Positions 24,901-36,595 are shown, counted from the first letter of the stretch. The stretch: DNA of 64,000 nt from Atrina japonica (GCA_030159075.1 BROG01000107.1:248001-312000); one strand, 5' to 3'. Notes: generated by a model not told the origin, from the letters alone. A program made the numbers and translations.

Positions 24901-25865
24901 TGTTTCAATTTTACAACTTATAAAACTAAAAGGGTGACAAATTATTACTTTTTTCACTTTATAATTAACAGGAAAATAACTACTAGGCCTACTATAATTA
25001 GTATTTTTCATTTTTAGTTTATTTTATAAACTATTTATTATATATAAAGGGGGAAAATATTTAATTTTTCATAGGTTTACACTTAGTACTTCTTAGTCTA
25101 AACTCTAAAATACAATAAAAGTACAGGGCTCACCCTGGCTACATTGGATAATGACAGAGTAAACCCTAAAGTACAATGTAATTATGTACTGCAATCTAAG
25201 ATTGACTTTTAATGTTGTAGTCAGATACTCCAGTCCAGTGTATTTCATACATGTAGTAGTACAACTTTGAAGTGTACAAACCCTTTCATTAACATTTTTG
25301 TAAATCCAGCAAATAGGTCTAGATTATGAAATTAAAATTATTGTAAAATATTGGCACATTTAAAAATTTGTATAGAATCTACCAAAATATTTTATTTTGA
25401 TATAGCCCCCTAGATGCTCTGATTTTTATCAGCCATCTAAAATTAAACTGATATCAAATAAAACTCATCCCACTATCTCAATCGTTTCCATGGTTATTCA
25501 AAGGTTTCAAATGATTCTCTACATTTATAAAGCTTGGAAAGGGTCTAGTCTTATAGAAAAAAAAATACATAGATCTACACCTCATTTAATTCTTAATCAC
25601 ATTAACTACAATGTGGGACCACATTATGATCAGTTTACAAAAGTCGATGCTAATAAGGTTTGTTACTGTAATTGATTGATTCTTTAACAACGAAGCTGCA
25701 TTGTCATTATAGCATTTCACATCATCAACAGAGGAGGAGATCAGGAGGTTTGTATATAACAACTATTATTGTGCAACCCCTTTGATCTTATACATTACAG
25801 AGATTAGAAAGAACACAAATGAGAAAGAACATATAATATAAATTTTTCATTTTCTTTTTACTTAC
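24901..25865 (-). other. intron 1 (start) of the convertase gene; no other gene seen
   Basis: Lies downstream of the first coding exon on the minus strand. The donor reads GTAAGTAAAAAG from 25865 leftward. I see no second prodomain exon here or further left, but short exons can be missed by eye. Confidence 0.5.
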
Positions 25866-26030
25866 CTGCCCTACGTAAACATAACCATGTTTTTCTGCTA
25901 GAGATTTGGCTATTTCTGGACCTCCCTGAATTTGTACAGCCCATTCATTAGTGTAATGAACTGCTACAACTATTTCTAATAGTAAAAGTCCTAATACTGG
26001 TATATTAACGATATATTTGTAGCACTGCAT
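25866..26030 (-). CDS. PCSK (furin-like): furin-type proprotein convertase, first coding exon (signal peptide and prodomain start)
   Basis: Read on the minus strand from ATG at 26030, this 165-base exon encodes 55 residues and ends in …YVYVGQ with a phase-0 donor CAG|GTAAGT at 25866/25865. Residues 1-24 are a signal peptide with the hydrophobic core IPVLGLLLLEIVVAV. Residues 25-55 read HYTNEWAVQIQGG followed by PEIAKSLAEKHGYVYVGQ, the start of the subtilisin-like convertase prodomain. It matches the furin/PC5 pattern (Y/F)TN.WAV.I.GG…A…(K/R)(H/Y)G(F/Y)…GQ. From memory, vertebrate homologues also split after GQ. Such enzymes cleave precursors after basic residues in the Golgi and at the cell surface; the prodomain acts as chaperone and inhibitor. 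An in-frame GTG two codons upstream is not the start. The catalytic domain and remaining exons were not found leftward. Family is confident; furin versus PC5/6 is not resolved. Confidence 0.85.
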
Positions 26031-26395
26031 CTTCACCGCGAGTCACTGTCAAAACTGCTTTAATCCAATCAGCATCAATTGTTTTTTTTAAAGAGGCTGT
26101 TAGGCCTAGCTTCGAAGTCAGATTCTGAATAATATAACAATGTTTACAAATTGAAACTGTAATTCCATTTTCTCAATTCTATACAATCAAAAGTGTAGTC
26201 AACCGTATTCCATTTTGGTTTTAAAATAAAAATAGAAATACTCCTCTTGTTGTCTGAACTTCGCTTATGAAGTAATATAATGCTTTTACCAGGGAGAACG
26301 ATGATAAACTGCCGGAGAAATTTTCAAGTACTCGCAATGTACTTAGATCGCGCAAAACACGGAAGTGACGTAAATGGTTAGTCTAAAAGGTTGAA
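26031..26395 (-). promoter_or_regulatory. probable 5' UTR and promoter region of the convertase gene
   Basis: Sequence immediately upstream of the start codon. It has more CpG than the surrounding DNA, and a CRE-like TGACGTAA at about 26367-26374 next to CGCGCAAAACACGGAAG. I see no convincing TATA box. The exact start of transcription cannot be read from sequence. Confidence 0.4.
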
Positions 26396-27032
26396 GATGC
26401 TAGTTCTAATATTTTTATAATTGTAAATATTCCTAATCTAGTTAATGCTTTTATTAACATAACAATTTGTGATTTACTTTTATCTAAATAGTCTTTTAAT
26501 GCATTCCTTATCACAATACGGACTACATAGAAAGTGTGTTAAATTTATTTTGATAAAATCCCTTTAAATGACATTTGTATCAAGAGGAAGTAAACTTGTC
26601 AAATTCGAGCATGCGTAAAAATATTGAGGAAATGGTGATTTTCACAAAGTTGTTTGACAGTTAGTACAGAACAAACATTCTGTAGGTATTCGGCAGTTTT
26701 ACAGAGCACTGCAGTAAGAATTACACGAAGAAGGTTGATCAGGTGATTTTTTCCGTATTGAAAACTTTTCTTCATTATTTTGTCCAGCGTTTCACCTTGG
26801 AGGTGTGGTTTTCTGATCAAGGAAAAGCAACTCCTGTTGTCAGTGTTGATTAGCCGAAATGGATTTGCCATTTGACGATGACACCAAATCATGATTTAAG
26901 AATACTATAGCAGTTCTACTTAATCGGTAAATGATAATTGCTGCGTATTTGATAGTTACGCAGTCTCCGTTCAAATATTCTAACACAACGGATAAAGCAA
27001 TGTTTACAAACATGTACTGGAATTTAGCCTGT
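26396..27032. other. non-coding, no gene supported
   Basis: A 97-residue minus-strand frame (26599-26892) overlaps this interval. It has no signal peptide, recognised motif or splice context. Confidence 0.4.
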
Positions 27033-27070
27033 AAATGAGTAGTTACAGCTGCAACGAAGAAGGTATTTTA
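27033..27070 (+). repeat. isolated end of the fold-back element
   Basis: GTTACAGCTGCAACGAAGAA plus 'ggtattttac' is the inverse of 30076-30106 ('gtaaaatactttcttcattg', CAGCTGTAACTAC). It is either a separate copy of the terminus or the left end of a larger element spanning 27033-30110. Confidence 0.6.
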
Positions 27071-27164
27071 CGGGTGCATATGAATACCGAAATCACTACT
27101 ATTTGCCAAAATTACCAAATGAGTTGCCGAAATTACCAAAAATGTTACCTAAATTACCACCAAA

Positions 27165-27325
27165 ATGAGACAGGAAAAACCGAGGTTAACATGAAAGAGC
27201 CCTCGCTTCTCATTGGCCATAAGTGTCAAGCATAGGCCAAAGTTTGAAGCCCTTCACCGACATTTGGTGATGTCTTCATATGAGTGAAAGATTCTTGAGT
27301 GGGACGTTAAACAACAATACAACAA
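27165..27325 (+). mobile_element. tRNA-SINE, 5'-truncated
   Basis: It begins at GAGACAGGAAAAACCGAGGT and continues through 'cattggccataagtgtcaag', 'gaagcccttcaccgacattt' and GAAAGATTCTTGAGTGGGAC to the 'gttaaacaacaat' tail. The tRNA head is missing. Confidence 0.88.
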
Positions 27326-28735
27326 CCACTAAAATGATTGATAATGATGTTATTCATCAGAAAAACAACTGAGTTATTTTATAATATTTTACTTTTAATG
27401 TCATTATTCTTACGGAAATGAGTGCAGCATATAATGATATGATAACCTGTGTCTCGATTATTTATAAAATTTTGAAGATTTACATATAAAACTGAACAAA
27501 GTTAAAAGTTAAAAAAAAGATGCACAAAAAATTAAATTCATATGTATTATCATACATGTGATTCTTCCGTTAGGAGGAAAAAACTCCTGATTTTTAGGCT
27601 CCTTTCCGCCCCTCCCGCCACGTTTCAGAATCTTCCGTCATCGAAAATTTTAAGTCCCGAAAAAAAAGTGACCAACATGTGAACCCCTCATAATTACTAA
27701 TCAGAAAATTTAAATGTCTGGTTACCAGTACAAAATTGAGTGACACTTTTACAGGTAAATAGCCTGTGGGCATGTTAATTAATATTGAGGGTGTTAATGA
27801 TTATATAACACCATCCCGTCCACTGATTGGCAGTTAATTGGTGATAAGACTAGGTCAAAGTGAGTGTGTGTATGTCATGTGACACACGCTTGGGTCAATG
27901 ATGATTACAAGCATGATTCTAGCCATCAGAAATAGTTATTACAACATCTTATGGTCTCAAAAGATATTTGTAATGTACTTCAACAAAAAATATGACCAAA
28001 ACATTATCAATTTATTTATAATCAAGCATGCAAAGCATTTACCTCCAGGTCTAAATTGTCACAAAGCACATGTAGAGGTAGGTGTACTTCCGGAAGTAGT
28101 ATAAGAAACGGAAATGGACCGGACTGGTATTTAAATCATGAAAACTTTTTTTTTAAATTATAAACAAAGTTGTTTTCTTTTATTCAACTGGTACATGTAA
28201 AAACTTGAAAAATGCATGCAATAATATTAAAAAGGCATTTATTTGGCTAAATTGAACAAAACAAGGAAATCAATCAAAAGTTCTAACATACAAAAGAAAA
28301 AAAGAAAGATAAATGACAACAAAACGTCGATAAAAACGTCAATTAAAAATCTCCAGTTTTGAGACCAAATCTCCAGCTAAAAAATTAAAAATATCCAGTT
28401 GTGGCATAGCATTTAGGCTGATTTTTATCACATGTATGTACTATTATTAGCTTAAATAAAATTAAATGGCTTTCCAATTAAAAAAAATAATTGATCTCTT
28501 TGCAAACTTGTCAAATGAGAAAGCCAAATAATATCTCTAGTAAGATTCAATTATCAGGACTGGTTTACTTTAAAATAATGAAATTAAAAGTAAAATATTA
28601 TAAAATAGAAAATTTTTTCTGAAAAATAACAGAAATTTTGGTAACATCATTGGTAATTTTGTCAATTTATTTGGTAATTAACCGTAATTTTGACAATTAG
28701 TGGTAATTTCAGGTAAGGGGATTTACCAAAACAAA
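27326..28735. other. AT-rich non-coding, no gene seen
   Basis: A block of repeated GGTAATTT/ACCAAAATTACC words lies at 28620-28735, related to 27090-27165. No exon-like frame. Confidence 0.45.
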
Positions 28736-29300
28736 CTTGAATTACAGAAGCAAGGCTGAAACACACTTAAATTAGTAGAGCAAGATACAAATGTCATAAT
28801 ATATGTTGTCTGATATTTTAAAAATGTAATTTGTAACATGATTTATGATTATTTATGGATTAATTCCGAATAAATTTCCAAAACAACACCGAAACACACT
28901 ACAGTTACCGAAACAGACAGAGACAATACCGAAATATACCAAAAAGGCATATTGATGACCATAGCAAGATACAAAATGTTTAAATAATTATTTAAAATGT
29001 ATTTTGTAACATGACTTATGTATAATTATTAAATAAATTTAACGAATAAATCCCTGAAACAAGACCAAAACACAATACAATTTCCAAAATAGGTCGATCT
29101 TGTTTCGGTAATTGTATCTAGTCTGTTTCGGTCTTGTTTGGGAAATTTATTCGGAATTTAGCCATACATGTATTTATACTTAAATTATGTTACAAAATCC
29201 ATTTGAATACATATACTACAACATTTGTATCTTGCTCCAGTAAGTGTGGTGTGTTTTGGTCTGTTTCGGTAATTGTAATGTGTTTCGGTAAATCGTCCGA
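28736..29300. repeat. direct plus inverted repeat (three ~170-200-bp units)
   Basis: Units 1 (about 28736-28935) and 2 (about 28936-29095) run in parallel: 'agcaagatacaaa', 'tgtaatttgtaacatgattt' against 'tgtattttgtaacatgactt', a 'gaataaat' word, and 'accgaaacacactac' against 'accaaaacacaatac'. Unit 3 (29101-29300) is the inverse, with TGTTTCGGTAATTG, 'gttacaaaatccat' and 'tttgtatcttgct'. Units 2 and 3 could form a large hairpin. Confidence 0.7.
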
Positions 29301-29324
29301 CCTGTAATTTCAATAATTACATAT

Positions 29325-30110
29325 ACCAGTATTTCACTAATTTGATTTTTATGTCCCCTTCTTCATTGCAGTCCATCACTTCAAACAAGACTTCTGAAGC
29401 TGACAATTTCAGGCAGATTTGACAGGTCTCATATCGGAGCTATTTTCTTCAATTCAGATCATGCAACGATAAAGAATTAAACATGTACTTACTGTGGAGA
29501 TATTTTTAATCCGTCCAAATATATAGTTTTAAAAATCAACATGTTAAGTTATGTTTATTCGATCATGTAACTTCGATCACTAAAATTGTTTATAAATCCC
29601 ACTATCTTGGAAATTGAGATAATGGACATGCACACAGACCAAAATATCCAGCGCAGTTCGCTATAGTTCATTTCTAAATAACCTTATTTAGTATTTTGTA
29701 TATAGGAATAACATTATACAAACGTTAAAAAGTTTACCAAGAAACAGACTATAGAAAATTTTCGCACTTCGTACGCATGCCCATTTTCACAATTTCCAAG
29801 AGGGTGGGATTTATAAACAAAACATGGTGACCGAAGTTATTTGACCGAAAAAACAATTTAAAGTGTTGACATTTAAAATTTATATTCTTGGATGGATTAA
29901 AAAATATTTCCACAGCAAGTACATGTTTGATTTTCAATTGTTGCATCAACATGAGTTGAATTGAAGAAAATGGCTCCGAGGTGTATGTGACCTGTCAAAT
30001 CTGCCTTTTTTAAGACTTCTTATATGAAGGGATGGACTGCAACAAAGAATGGACAGAAAAATCGAAATAGTAAAATACTTTCTTCATTGCAGCTGTAACT
30101 ACCTGTACAA
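29325..30110. mobile_element. fold-back element with ~300-bp inverted arms
   Basis: The left arm (about 29325-29635) and the inverse of the right arm (about 29765-30068) match throughout: CTTCATTGCAGTCCAT, GGCAGATTTGACAGGTC, 'attttcttcaattca', ACATGTACTTACTGTGG, 'tttataaatcccac', 'cttggaaattg', 'atgcac' against 'atgcgt'. The right side continues to 30110 with CAGCTGTAACTAC. The spacer is about 130 bp. No transposase frame. Class unknown. Confidence 0.8.
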
Positions 30111-30401
30111 GTGCTGAAATTACTCGGTGCCGAGTTTACTAGGACGAAATTCTGCCCCGATTTTAGGTTACTCTTTTTTGTAAAATCGCGGCAGAAGTCC
30201 TCCCATACACTGTATACATTTTCACAGCAGCATATCAATCTTTGACACTGTCTATTTCTTATTGCTGTCACCTGAAACTTGGTAATTTGCTTACCTCATG
30301 ACATCTTTTATCTAAAAAAATCCATTGCCATTAAGTTGTGACATGACATAATTCCATTATACAAGTCTTTTTGTAATTCATACATGTACCGATAGTTCAC
30401 A

Positions 30402-30567
30402 TACAGGAAAACCTCCTATAGCGATCACTTGTCTATAAAGGCCAGTTTTGAAAAGTACCATGAATGCATACTTCAACTAAATTAAACCTGTGAATAAAGG
30501 TCACCTGCACATAAAGGCCAATATTTTTTGGTCCCTTGTGTGGCCCCTATATACAGGTTTTACTGTA
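30402..30567. mobile_element. MITE family C variant
   Basis: TACAGGAAAACCTCCTATAG at the left and ATACAGGTTTTACTGTA at the right. GGTCACCTGCACATAAAGGC in the body matches the copy at 19943-20125. Confidence 0.85.
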
Positions 30568-30995
30568 TATAAAAATGTACTTGTACAGATACCAGTCTGT
30601 TTGTGATTCATCCATGCACATGTAAAGTTCTCTGCCTCCTTTTGTTTTCCTTAATTTTGGTGGTATAATAATTGTTTGGCAATATACATGTATCAAAATT
30701 TACCATTTTCGAGGTGTGGTTGCACCTATAATCACTGCTGCAACCTTCATGTATATCGTATATCATACATGTACATGTATCCTGTTTACAAGTACAAATG
30801 ACTAGTACTGAGTTCTTTGTTCAGGTCATCGTTTTTGTTTAAATTAAATCATTAACAAGCCAGTAATATAAAAAAAAATGGTTTATATCCTCCAATGTAC
30901 TCGTAATTATGTTCTGAGTTGTGATAATTCCTAAGTAAACACACTATATGACGATTTCTTTCCAACTCTCACAGAAACGAGATTTGAACATTATT
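30568..30995. other. non-coding, no gene seen
   Basis: ACATGTA words and AT-rich sequence only. Confidence 0.5.
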
Positions 30996-31194
30996 TACAG
31001 TGAAACTTATATACACGTATAAAGACCCATTAGGGACACAACAAAACCAGTCTTTATAGGGATTAGGGAGGTGGTCTCTATATAGAGGTTGATTTGTACA
31101 CAAATGGTACTATAGGGGACAGCAAAAAACAGTGTTTGTGACCAGGTCAGGTGGTCTTTATTCACAGGTGGTCTTTAAAGCAGGTTTTACTGTA
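30996..31194 (+). mobile_element. MITE family C
   Basis: TACAGTGAAACTTATATACA at the left and GCAGGTTTTACTGTA at the right. Internal 'gacacaacaaaaccagtctt', GGTGGTCTCTATATAGAGGT and 'acaaatggtactatagggga'. Small duplications ('gggattagggagg', 'caggtcaggtgg') lengthen this copy slightly. Confidence 0.88.
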
Positions 31195-32368
31195 TTTCAT
31201 ACTTGTGCCTGTACATGTATGATTCTTTTTGTAATTTATATATATGTATGTACCGGGTACATGCACGTTTATTGACTCATGGCATTTCTCGTTTTTGTGT
31301 GTTTATATATTGGAACAAAAGGTAAATCTTATGACAGCATTTTGTTTATGCTGTGTGAAGGCCTTTGGGCCTTTCGTGATGTACCCAGTTTACTTTGATC
31401 CACTTAATTTGTCATAACAATGTGATCATTTCTATTTTGTCTTTGTGCATTAGAACATTGTCTGTCCCGGTCTTTCCACACTCTGATAAGTAAATCTACC
31501 TGGGTTGACATTAACACAATTTTATGAATGAATTGTCGCGTCACTGGCTACACAAACAACTATTCCAGGTATGCATTGATATATATTCAATATCATACAT
31601 TGAAATCTGTATTTGGGTGCAAAGGTTGAAAAGATAACAGGTAATTTAGATAGTGAAATTTGACAACCCTTTAAGTTACAGTTTTGAATGTGTTTATCTT
31701 GCGACAAGCTTAAGTTCATAGTGAATTTGGGGGGATCTTAATTGTGATATTTTTGCTTTTATTGGTAAGCTATATAATTAGATTTGCGGGTATTAAAATT
31801 CTTGGTTTAAGTTTTTGGACCCCTTATAATTGGATTTGTGATTTACACAGGAAATGATTTTCTATTTCCTGATGCGATTTCCTAGCATTTTATGAGTAAA
31901 GAATTTGTGGATATTTGACATGAATGTAAATTAACTTTACGACCACCCCTGAAGATTCAGAATCTGTCAGCTTATTGATTTTTATGTAGATTTAAAGTGT
32001 AAGGAATTATACATGTACATGTATGTACTCACAGGCTATCAAACTGAAAGGGTCATAGGAGTGTACAAAAACCTTCTAAGAATGCCAAAGAAGTACATGT
32101 TTTTAATATTTGGTTGATTTTATTAGAAGTAAATAGCTTAACTTAGAAGTCAATATTACTTTTTATGTTTAGCTCACCTGAGTTGAATGCTGAAATGAGT
32201 TTTGTCGATCTATATGTTCCTCATAAAATGTTTATTTACTCAAAGGTGGGCATGATGGCAGCCACAAAGAGAGCAAAAAGATAAAAGTAAAATTCTTATC
32301 TAAATCATCATCTTCTGAACCAAAGAAAGTTGAAACAGTTGATATTTAATTTCAAAATCAGAGAGTAC
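31195..32368. other. non-coding, no gene seen
   Basis: No exon-like frame or repeat structure that I can support beyond ACATGTA words. Confidence 0.45.
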
Positions 32369-32634
32369 CAGGGCTTACCTGTCATTAACCAATGTAGCCA
32401 TTGACTAATTTTTTTCAAGACTGGCTAGAAAAAATTGTAATTGGCTAATTTTCCGGCTAATATTTTAGGTCATGTTTCATGTACATGTATACATCACTGT
32501 AACGGTACCAATATTTACAAAATTTACTTTTTGTCATCATTTTTGGTAAAATTAAAAAACATATACCATATTCAACCAATTAGCTAAGCACCCAGGGCAC
32601 TACAAAAATCAGGGAAAAAAGAGTGGGAGCTTAA

Positions 32635-34985
32635 AGAGCACCCTGAGTAAAAAATGAAAATTTCTGTATTTATAGAACCCATCGTTCTAGGAACAACATC
32701 GAAAACCTGATCAAAATCCGTAGGCACATTCTCGAGATATTGACCGTCAAAGTGAGCAATTTTACCTGCTTTCGGAAAACTAATTAAGAATTCATTTCAC
32801 TGTGAAGTCACCAAATTGCCTTAGGATGACTAATGGCATGGCGGAAATTAAAAGTGGACGGGAAAGCCAGTCCTATTCATCGTTGGTAAAATCACAAAAT
32901 TTACCAAATAAATCATTATTTTGAAACTTTTAAAATATATGAAATCATTTTATTTAAATGCAGTCATATAATGAACATGATTTGGGCTTTTTCAGTGTGT
33001 CACATTTACAGACAGATGGTTTGGTTATGCTTGATTTAGAGTATCACACATTATTTGGAGTTTTTATCCCTTAAGTTTTTCTTTCGTGAGTTCTCATGTT
33101 TTATTATAAGAAAAAAGAACAATAGCCGCCTGTGATGTATGCTATTTTTAATCCTTAAAACACCCGCTTACTTCACACCTTCCAATATATAGCCATGTCA
33201 TGTAACCGTGCTGGGATTCTCAGCGGGTGGGTTTGTAGTCTGTGATAAATTAATCCCTTCTGACTGTGTATAAAGCTACATATGATTTTTGATGTCTGAA
33301 TGAATTTCAAAGAAGCAGCGATATTTTATAACTCATGTAAAGTGATAAATAAATAAATAAATAAATAGTGACTGATCATAGATTAAATTTTAATGATCAT
33401 AATAGATACAGGTGACGAAAATTGTTATTTTTGATTGATAAATTAATAGTATGGATATCTATTTTGATTTTGTTGTATCATTAGCATCATAAACATGTGT
33501 CTCAGACGGAATGCAAAATAGAATACAAAGAATAAAAAAATTACACCTGTTTACATATAATTGGAGCGTGAAAGTATAATGCAGCTTCCATTTGGGACCC
33601 AACTAAAAAATTTTATTTCCTAGATAATTGGGTGTAGTGATAGTCTCATAGGCATTCGGCAAAACACACCTTTTTATATCACACGTAACCGGAAAATGTG
33701 ATTTTTTAAATAAATTGATAATTTTGTAATATACAATTTACATATATAAATACTGCATTTTAAAATACAATTTACATATATACATGTAAATACTGTATTT
33801 TTAGTCTCGTAGGCATTCGGCAAAACACACCTGTATATCGCATGTAACCGGAAAATGTGATTTTTTTTAGTTAATTGATAATTTTGTAAAAAACAATTGA
33901 CATATATAAATACTGCATTTTAAAATACAATTTACATATATAAATACTGTATTTTGAAATACAATTTACATACATGTATATAAATACTGCATTTTAAAAT
34001 ACAATTTACATATATAAATACTGCATTTTAAAATACAATTTACATATATAAATACTGCATTTTAACTTATTTTTTCATATTGTAAGACGACTTATACATT
34101 AAGTTTAAATTATGATTTGTTTCCATAAGGTATTTTAAGAGCGACAAAGTTCTTATAATTGACACATACTCTTTAACCATCGGTGAATAAAGACACGACC
34201 CTTGGGAAAAAAAATCATTGTTGTTTATTATAAAACTATATTTTCGTTAAATTTCCATTTCCATTACAGTTGATGTTGCTCTCAATTTCCAATATATATG
34301 TACTTTTTTTGCTCTACCAATTGCACAATGTGATATTTATGGCAGTTGTCTTTTCAAAATGACATACAATTTATGCCTTCTACTACGATATCAGTTTATA
34401 AGAAAATTAATAATAGTAATTCAGTTATTTTGTTTTTACAATTTAATTCCGCAAAGTTTATATTTTAATTATTTGTTCTCCGTGGATGACAATTGTGCTA
34501 TTTTACACAGAGAGGTAAACATAGATTCATAAATGAAAAAAGCTAGATTTCTTTATGTAGAATATCGCTGCCTAACATGGAAAATGTTACAACTTAATCT
34601 CGTTTTATTAATCAATTAAAAATTCCCAAACAAAAATCACGACTGGGACAATTTAAAACAATTATTCCTTCATTATTGTACCGATACACAAAGATATATT
34701 CACTCAATAAACCATCAAGTGTATTAATTGCCGTCCAGGCCTGAGGCACCGCTGATACAAAGCCTATAGTGAAGCATGTACTTCGCAACCGTTGTTCACG
34801 TTGTGATGTCATACAAAGCTCCGCCACTTTTCTGGCTACTTGAGCCGTCCATAAAGGTGAGTTTTGTAATTTCTCGGTAATATCTCGAAAACGCAATCAC
34901 TGATTTTTATCAGATTTTCAATGTTGTTCTTAGAATGATGAGTTCCATAAATGCAGAAATTTTCATTTTTCACTCGGGGTGCTCT
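32635..34985. mobile_element. TTAA-flanked transposon (2,351 bp) with long inverted ends
   Basis: TTAA at 32631-32634 and 34986-34989 brackets ends AGAGCACCCTGAGTAAAAAA and, reversed, AGAGCACCCCGAGTGAAAAA. The inverted similarity continues for over 100 bp: 'atgaaaatttctg', 'tttatagaacccatcgttct' against 'tttatggaactcatcattct', 'aacaacat', 'ctcgagatatt' against 'ttcgagatatt'. TTAA duplication suggests a piggyBac-like mechanism, though the termini are not a piggyBac consensus I know. A 94-residue frame at 34612-34896 (minus) has no recognised transposase motif. Probably non-autonomous. Confidence 0.87.
33642..34075 (+). repeat. internal duplication and 34-bp tandem repeat inside the TTAA element
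   Basis: A ~100-bp segment ('ataggcattcggcaaaacac', 'taaccggaaaatgtgatttt') occurs at about 33648 and again at about 33807. It is followed by about six units of TTTACATATATAAATACTGC plus 'attttaaaatacaa'. Confidence 0.88.
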
Positions 34986-35397
34986 TTAACGGGACCAATT
35001 AATAGTTAAATTGAAGTAAAAGAGTTCATTTTCAAAAGGCACAGTGGTAAAGTTGTTGTAGATATTACCATGGACATCTGTCAACATAATTCTGTAGCTG
35101 GTGTGTGGGGAGGGAGGGGGGCTACAGATAAACTTATTTATGGTTTTTCAGGTCAACATCTTAAAAATCACCTAGAAAAGATTCTAGATCACATGTAAAA
35201 AAGGGGGAGGGGCGCTTATAGGGACATGGACGCTTAATGGGTCAAGTATGGTGTTCAAAATACTTTGGTATCAGTATCCATTGACCACCTGGCTAATTAG
35301 AATTTCATTCGGCTAAAAAAAATCCTGGGTGGCTAATTTTTTGGCTAACAGTTTCTGTGTCCAGGGTGAGCCCTGGAGTACATGTGTACATGTATAT

Positions 35398-35480
35398 ACA
35401 GTGGAATCTTGTTATCTGGAAATTCATGGGACTTCCCACATTACTTCAAGATATCCGGAATTTGAGATAACAGAAATTTT
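35398..35480 (+). repeat. possible transposon end, CAGTGGAATCTTGTTATC
   Basis: ACAGTGGAATCTTGTTATCT, then GGAAATTCATGGGACTTCCC and TCCGGAATTTGAGATAACAG. This resembles one terminus of a pogo-type element, but I did not find a matching opposite end. Confidence 0.35.
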
Positions 35481-36595
35481 CAATTCATGACAGACAACGT
35501 TCTATGATCATGAATTTGAAACAAATATCCAGACTCCTTTAAGTTTGTGTAATGTTAAGAATATAATGTAAATCAGTCAAAGTGTCAATTCAAACTCTGG
35601 AAATCGCAAACTCTAGAAAAGATTTTTTTTCAGTGGTCCCATATGCATGGACTCGAAAGTACATTGTGTACAGTGTAACCTGATCTGTCATGAGAATGTC
35701 TGCTACTGAAAATGAAATGTGGCACCCTGTCTGCTACTGAAATATGGTCTCTATCATTTATTAGGTTTTATTTAAAGTATTAATGAACCAAGTCAGTGGT
35801 TTTCAGAATGTGGTCTCAGAAGATAGGTGGTTTTTCATGAGAGTGGTCTCTCAAGACAGATACATGTATCAAGAGCCACCTGTATTTGCTTGTGTAAAAC
35901 AAAGAAGGAACTCTATTAAGATATTGGTCAAGTTTGAAAAATGTACAATGTATTATGAAGTTATAAAACATAAAATGTACCTTCATATTATATACATGTA
36001 CATTGTGCATGTACTTGGGCCAGCTGTATCAAAAAGAATTTACACTGTGATCATGAACACTCGGTCTAAACTGAAATAGTTTATTTGGAGTAAAATGTAA
36101 TAGAAATGTGTGTAAAATGTGGTAATACATCAAAAAACTGTCAAGGTAATAAAATGACATTATTGCTGTTGAGTCGTGTTGTAACTGTGGGTGTTAATAG
36201 TTTGTAATGATCAGAGATGACCATGTCCTGTATACTTGTTCCTGTTTTTATAGATCACCTCAGGGCTATTTATTGTCATGTAGATCAGTGTGGTATGCAA
36301 TGTCTCTTGTCTATCATTTACAACATACATGTACTGATTTTTCTCTAGTACTGTAGTTGGATGTTTATCGACTTGTGTTGTTTGATCATTTGAGGAAGTT
36401 TTATAACCTCGACAGGTAAATTCTGTATTTTTGTGAATTAGTCTTGATTATCTATAGAAGTGTATAATATTGTAAGTCCCTTTGATGAGCTTTTATACTA
36501 TTCTCTGATATTGTCTTCCACTGAGGATCTGTTATGTAATTATATATAATACAGCATATTGCTTCTTCTATCTGGGTATGCACTAATTATTGATA
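35481..36595. other. non-coding, no gene seen
   Basis: Local 'gtctgctactgaaa' repeat twice near 35698-35745. A 98-residue plus-strand frame at 35783 has no recognisable motif. Confidence 0.45.

Larger units (their letters stand above)
32565..35252. mobile_element. dispersed repeat R1, copy 3, split by a 2.35-kb insertion
   Basis: The ends are inverted repeats: ACCATATTCAACCAATTAGC at the left and ACCATACTTGACCCATTAAG reversed at the right. The body is interrupted between GTGGGAGCTTAA and TTAACGGGACCAATTAA. In copy 1 the corresponding uninterrupted site reads GGCTTAATGGGACCAATTAA. This shows directly that R1 was complete before the inner element arrived. Confidence 0.82.
32369..35375. mobile_element. 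hAT-like outer element carrying two nested insertions
   Basis: The termini are CAGGGCTTACC (32369) and GGTGAGCCCTG (ending 35375), inverted copies of each other. The 6 bases just outside them are identical: GAGTAC at 32363-32368 and 35376-35381, a target duplication. Element sequence is limited to the two flanks (about 32369-32564 and 35253-35375), which share GGCTAATT words. A second copy of the same repeat lies at 36630-36880. The rest is later insertions. Confidence 0.82.

Noticed and set aside
26599..26892. 97-residue minus-strand ORF upstream of the convertase exon
   Set aside because: No recognisable domain and no splice link to the convertase exon. It could only be 5' UTR if transcribed.
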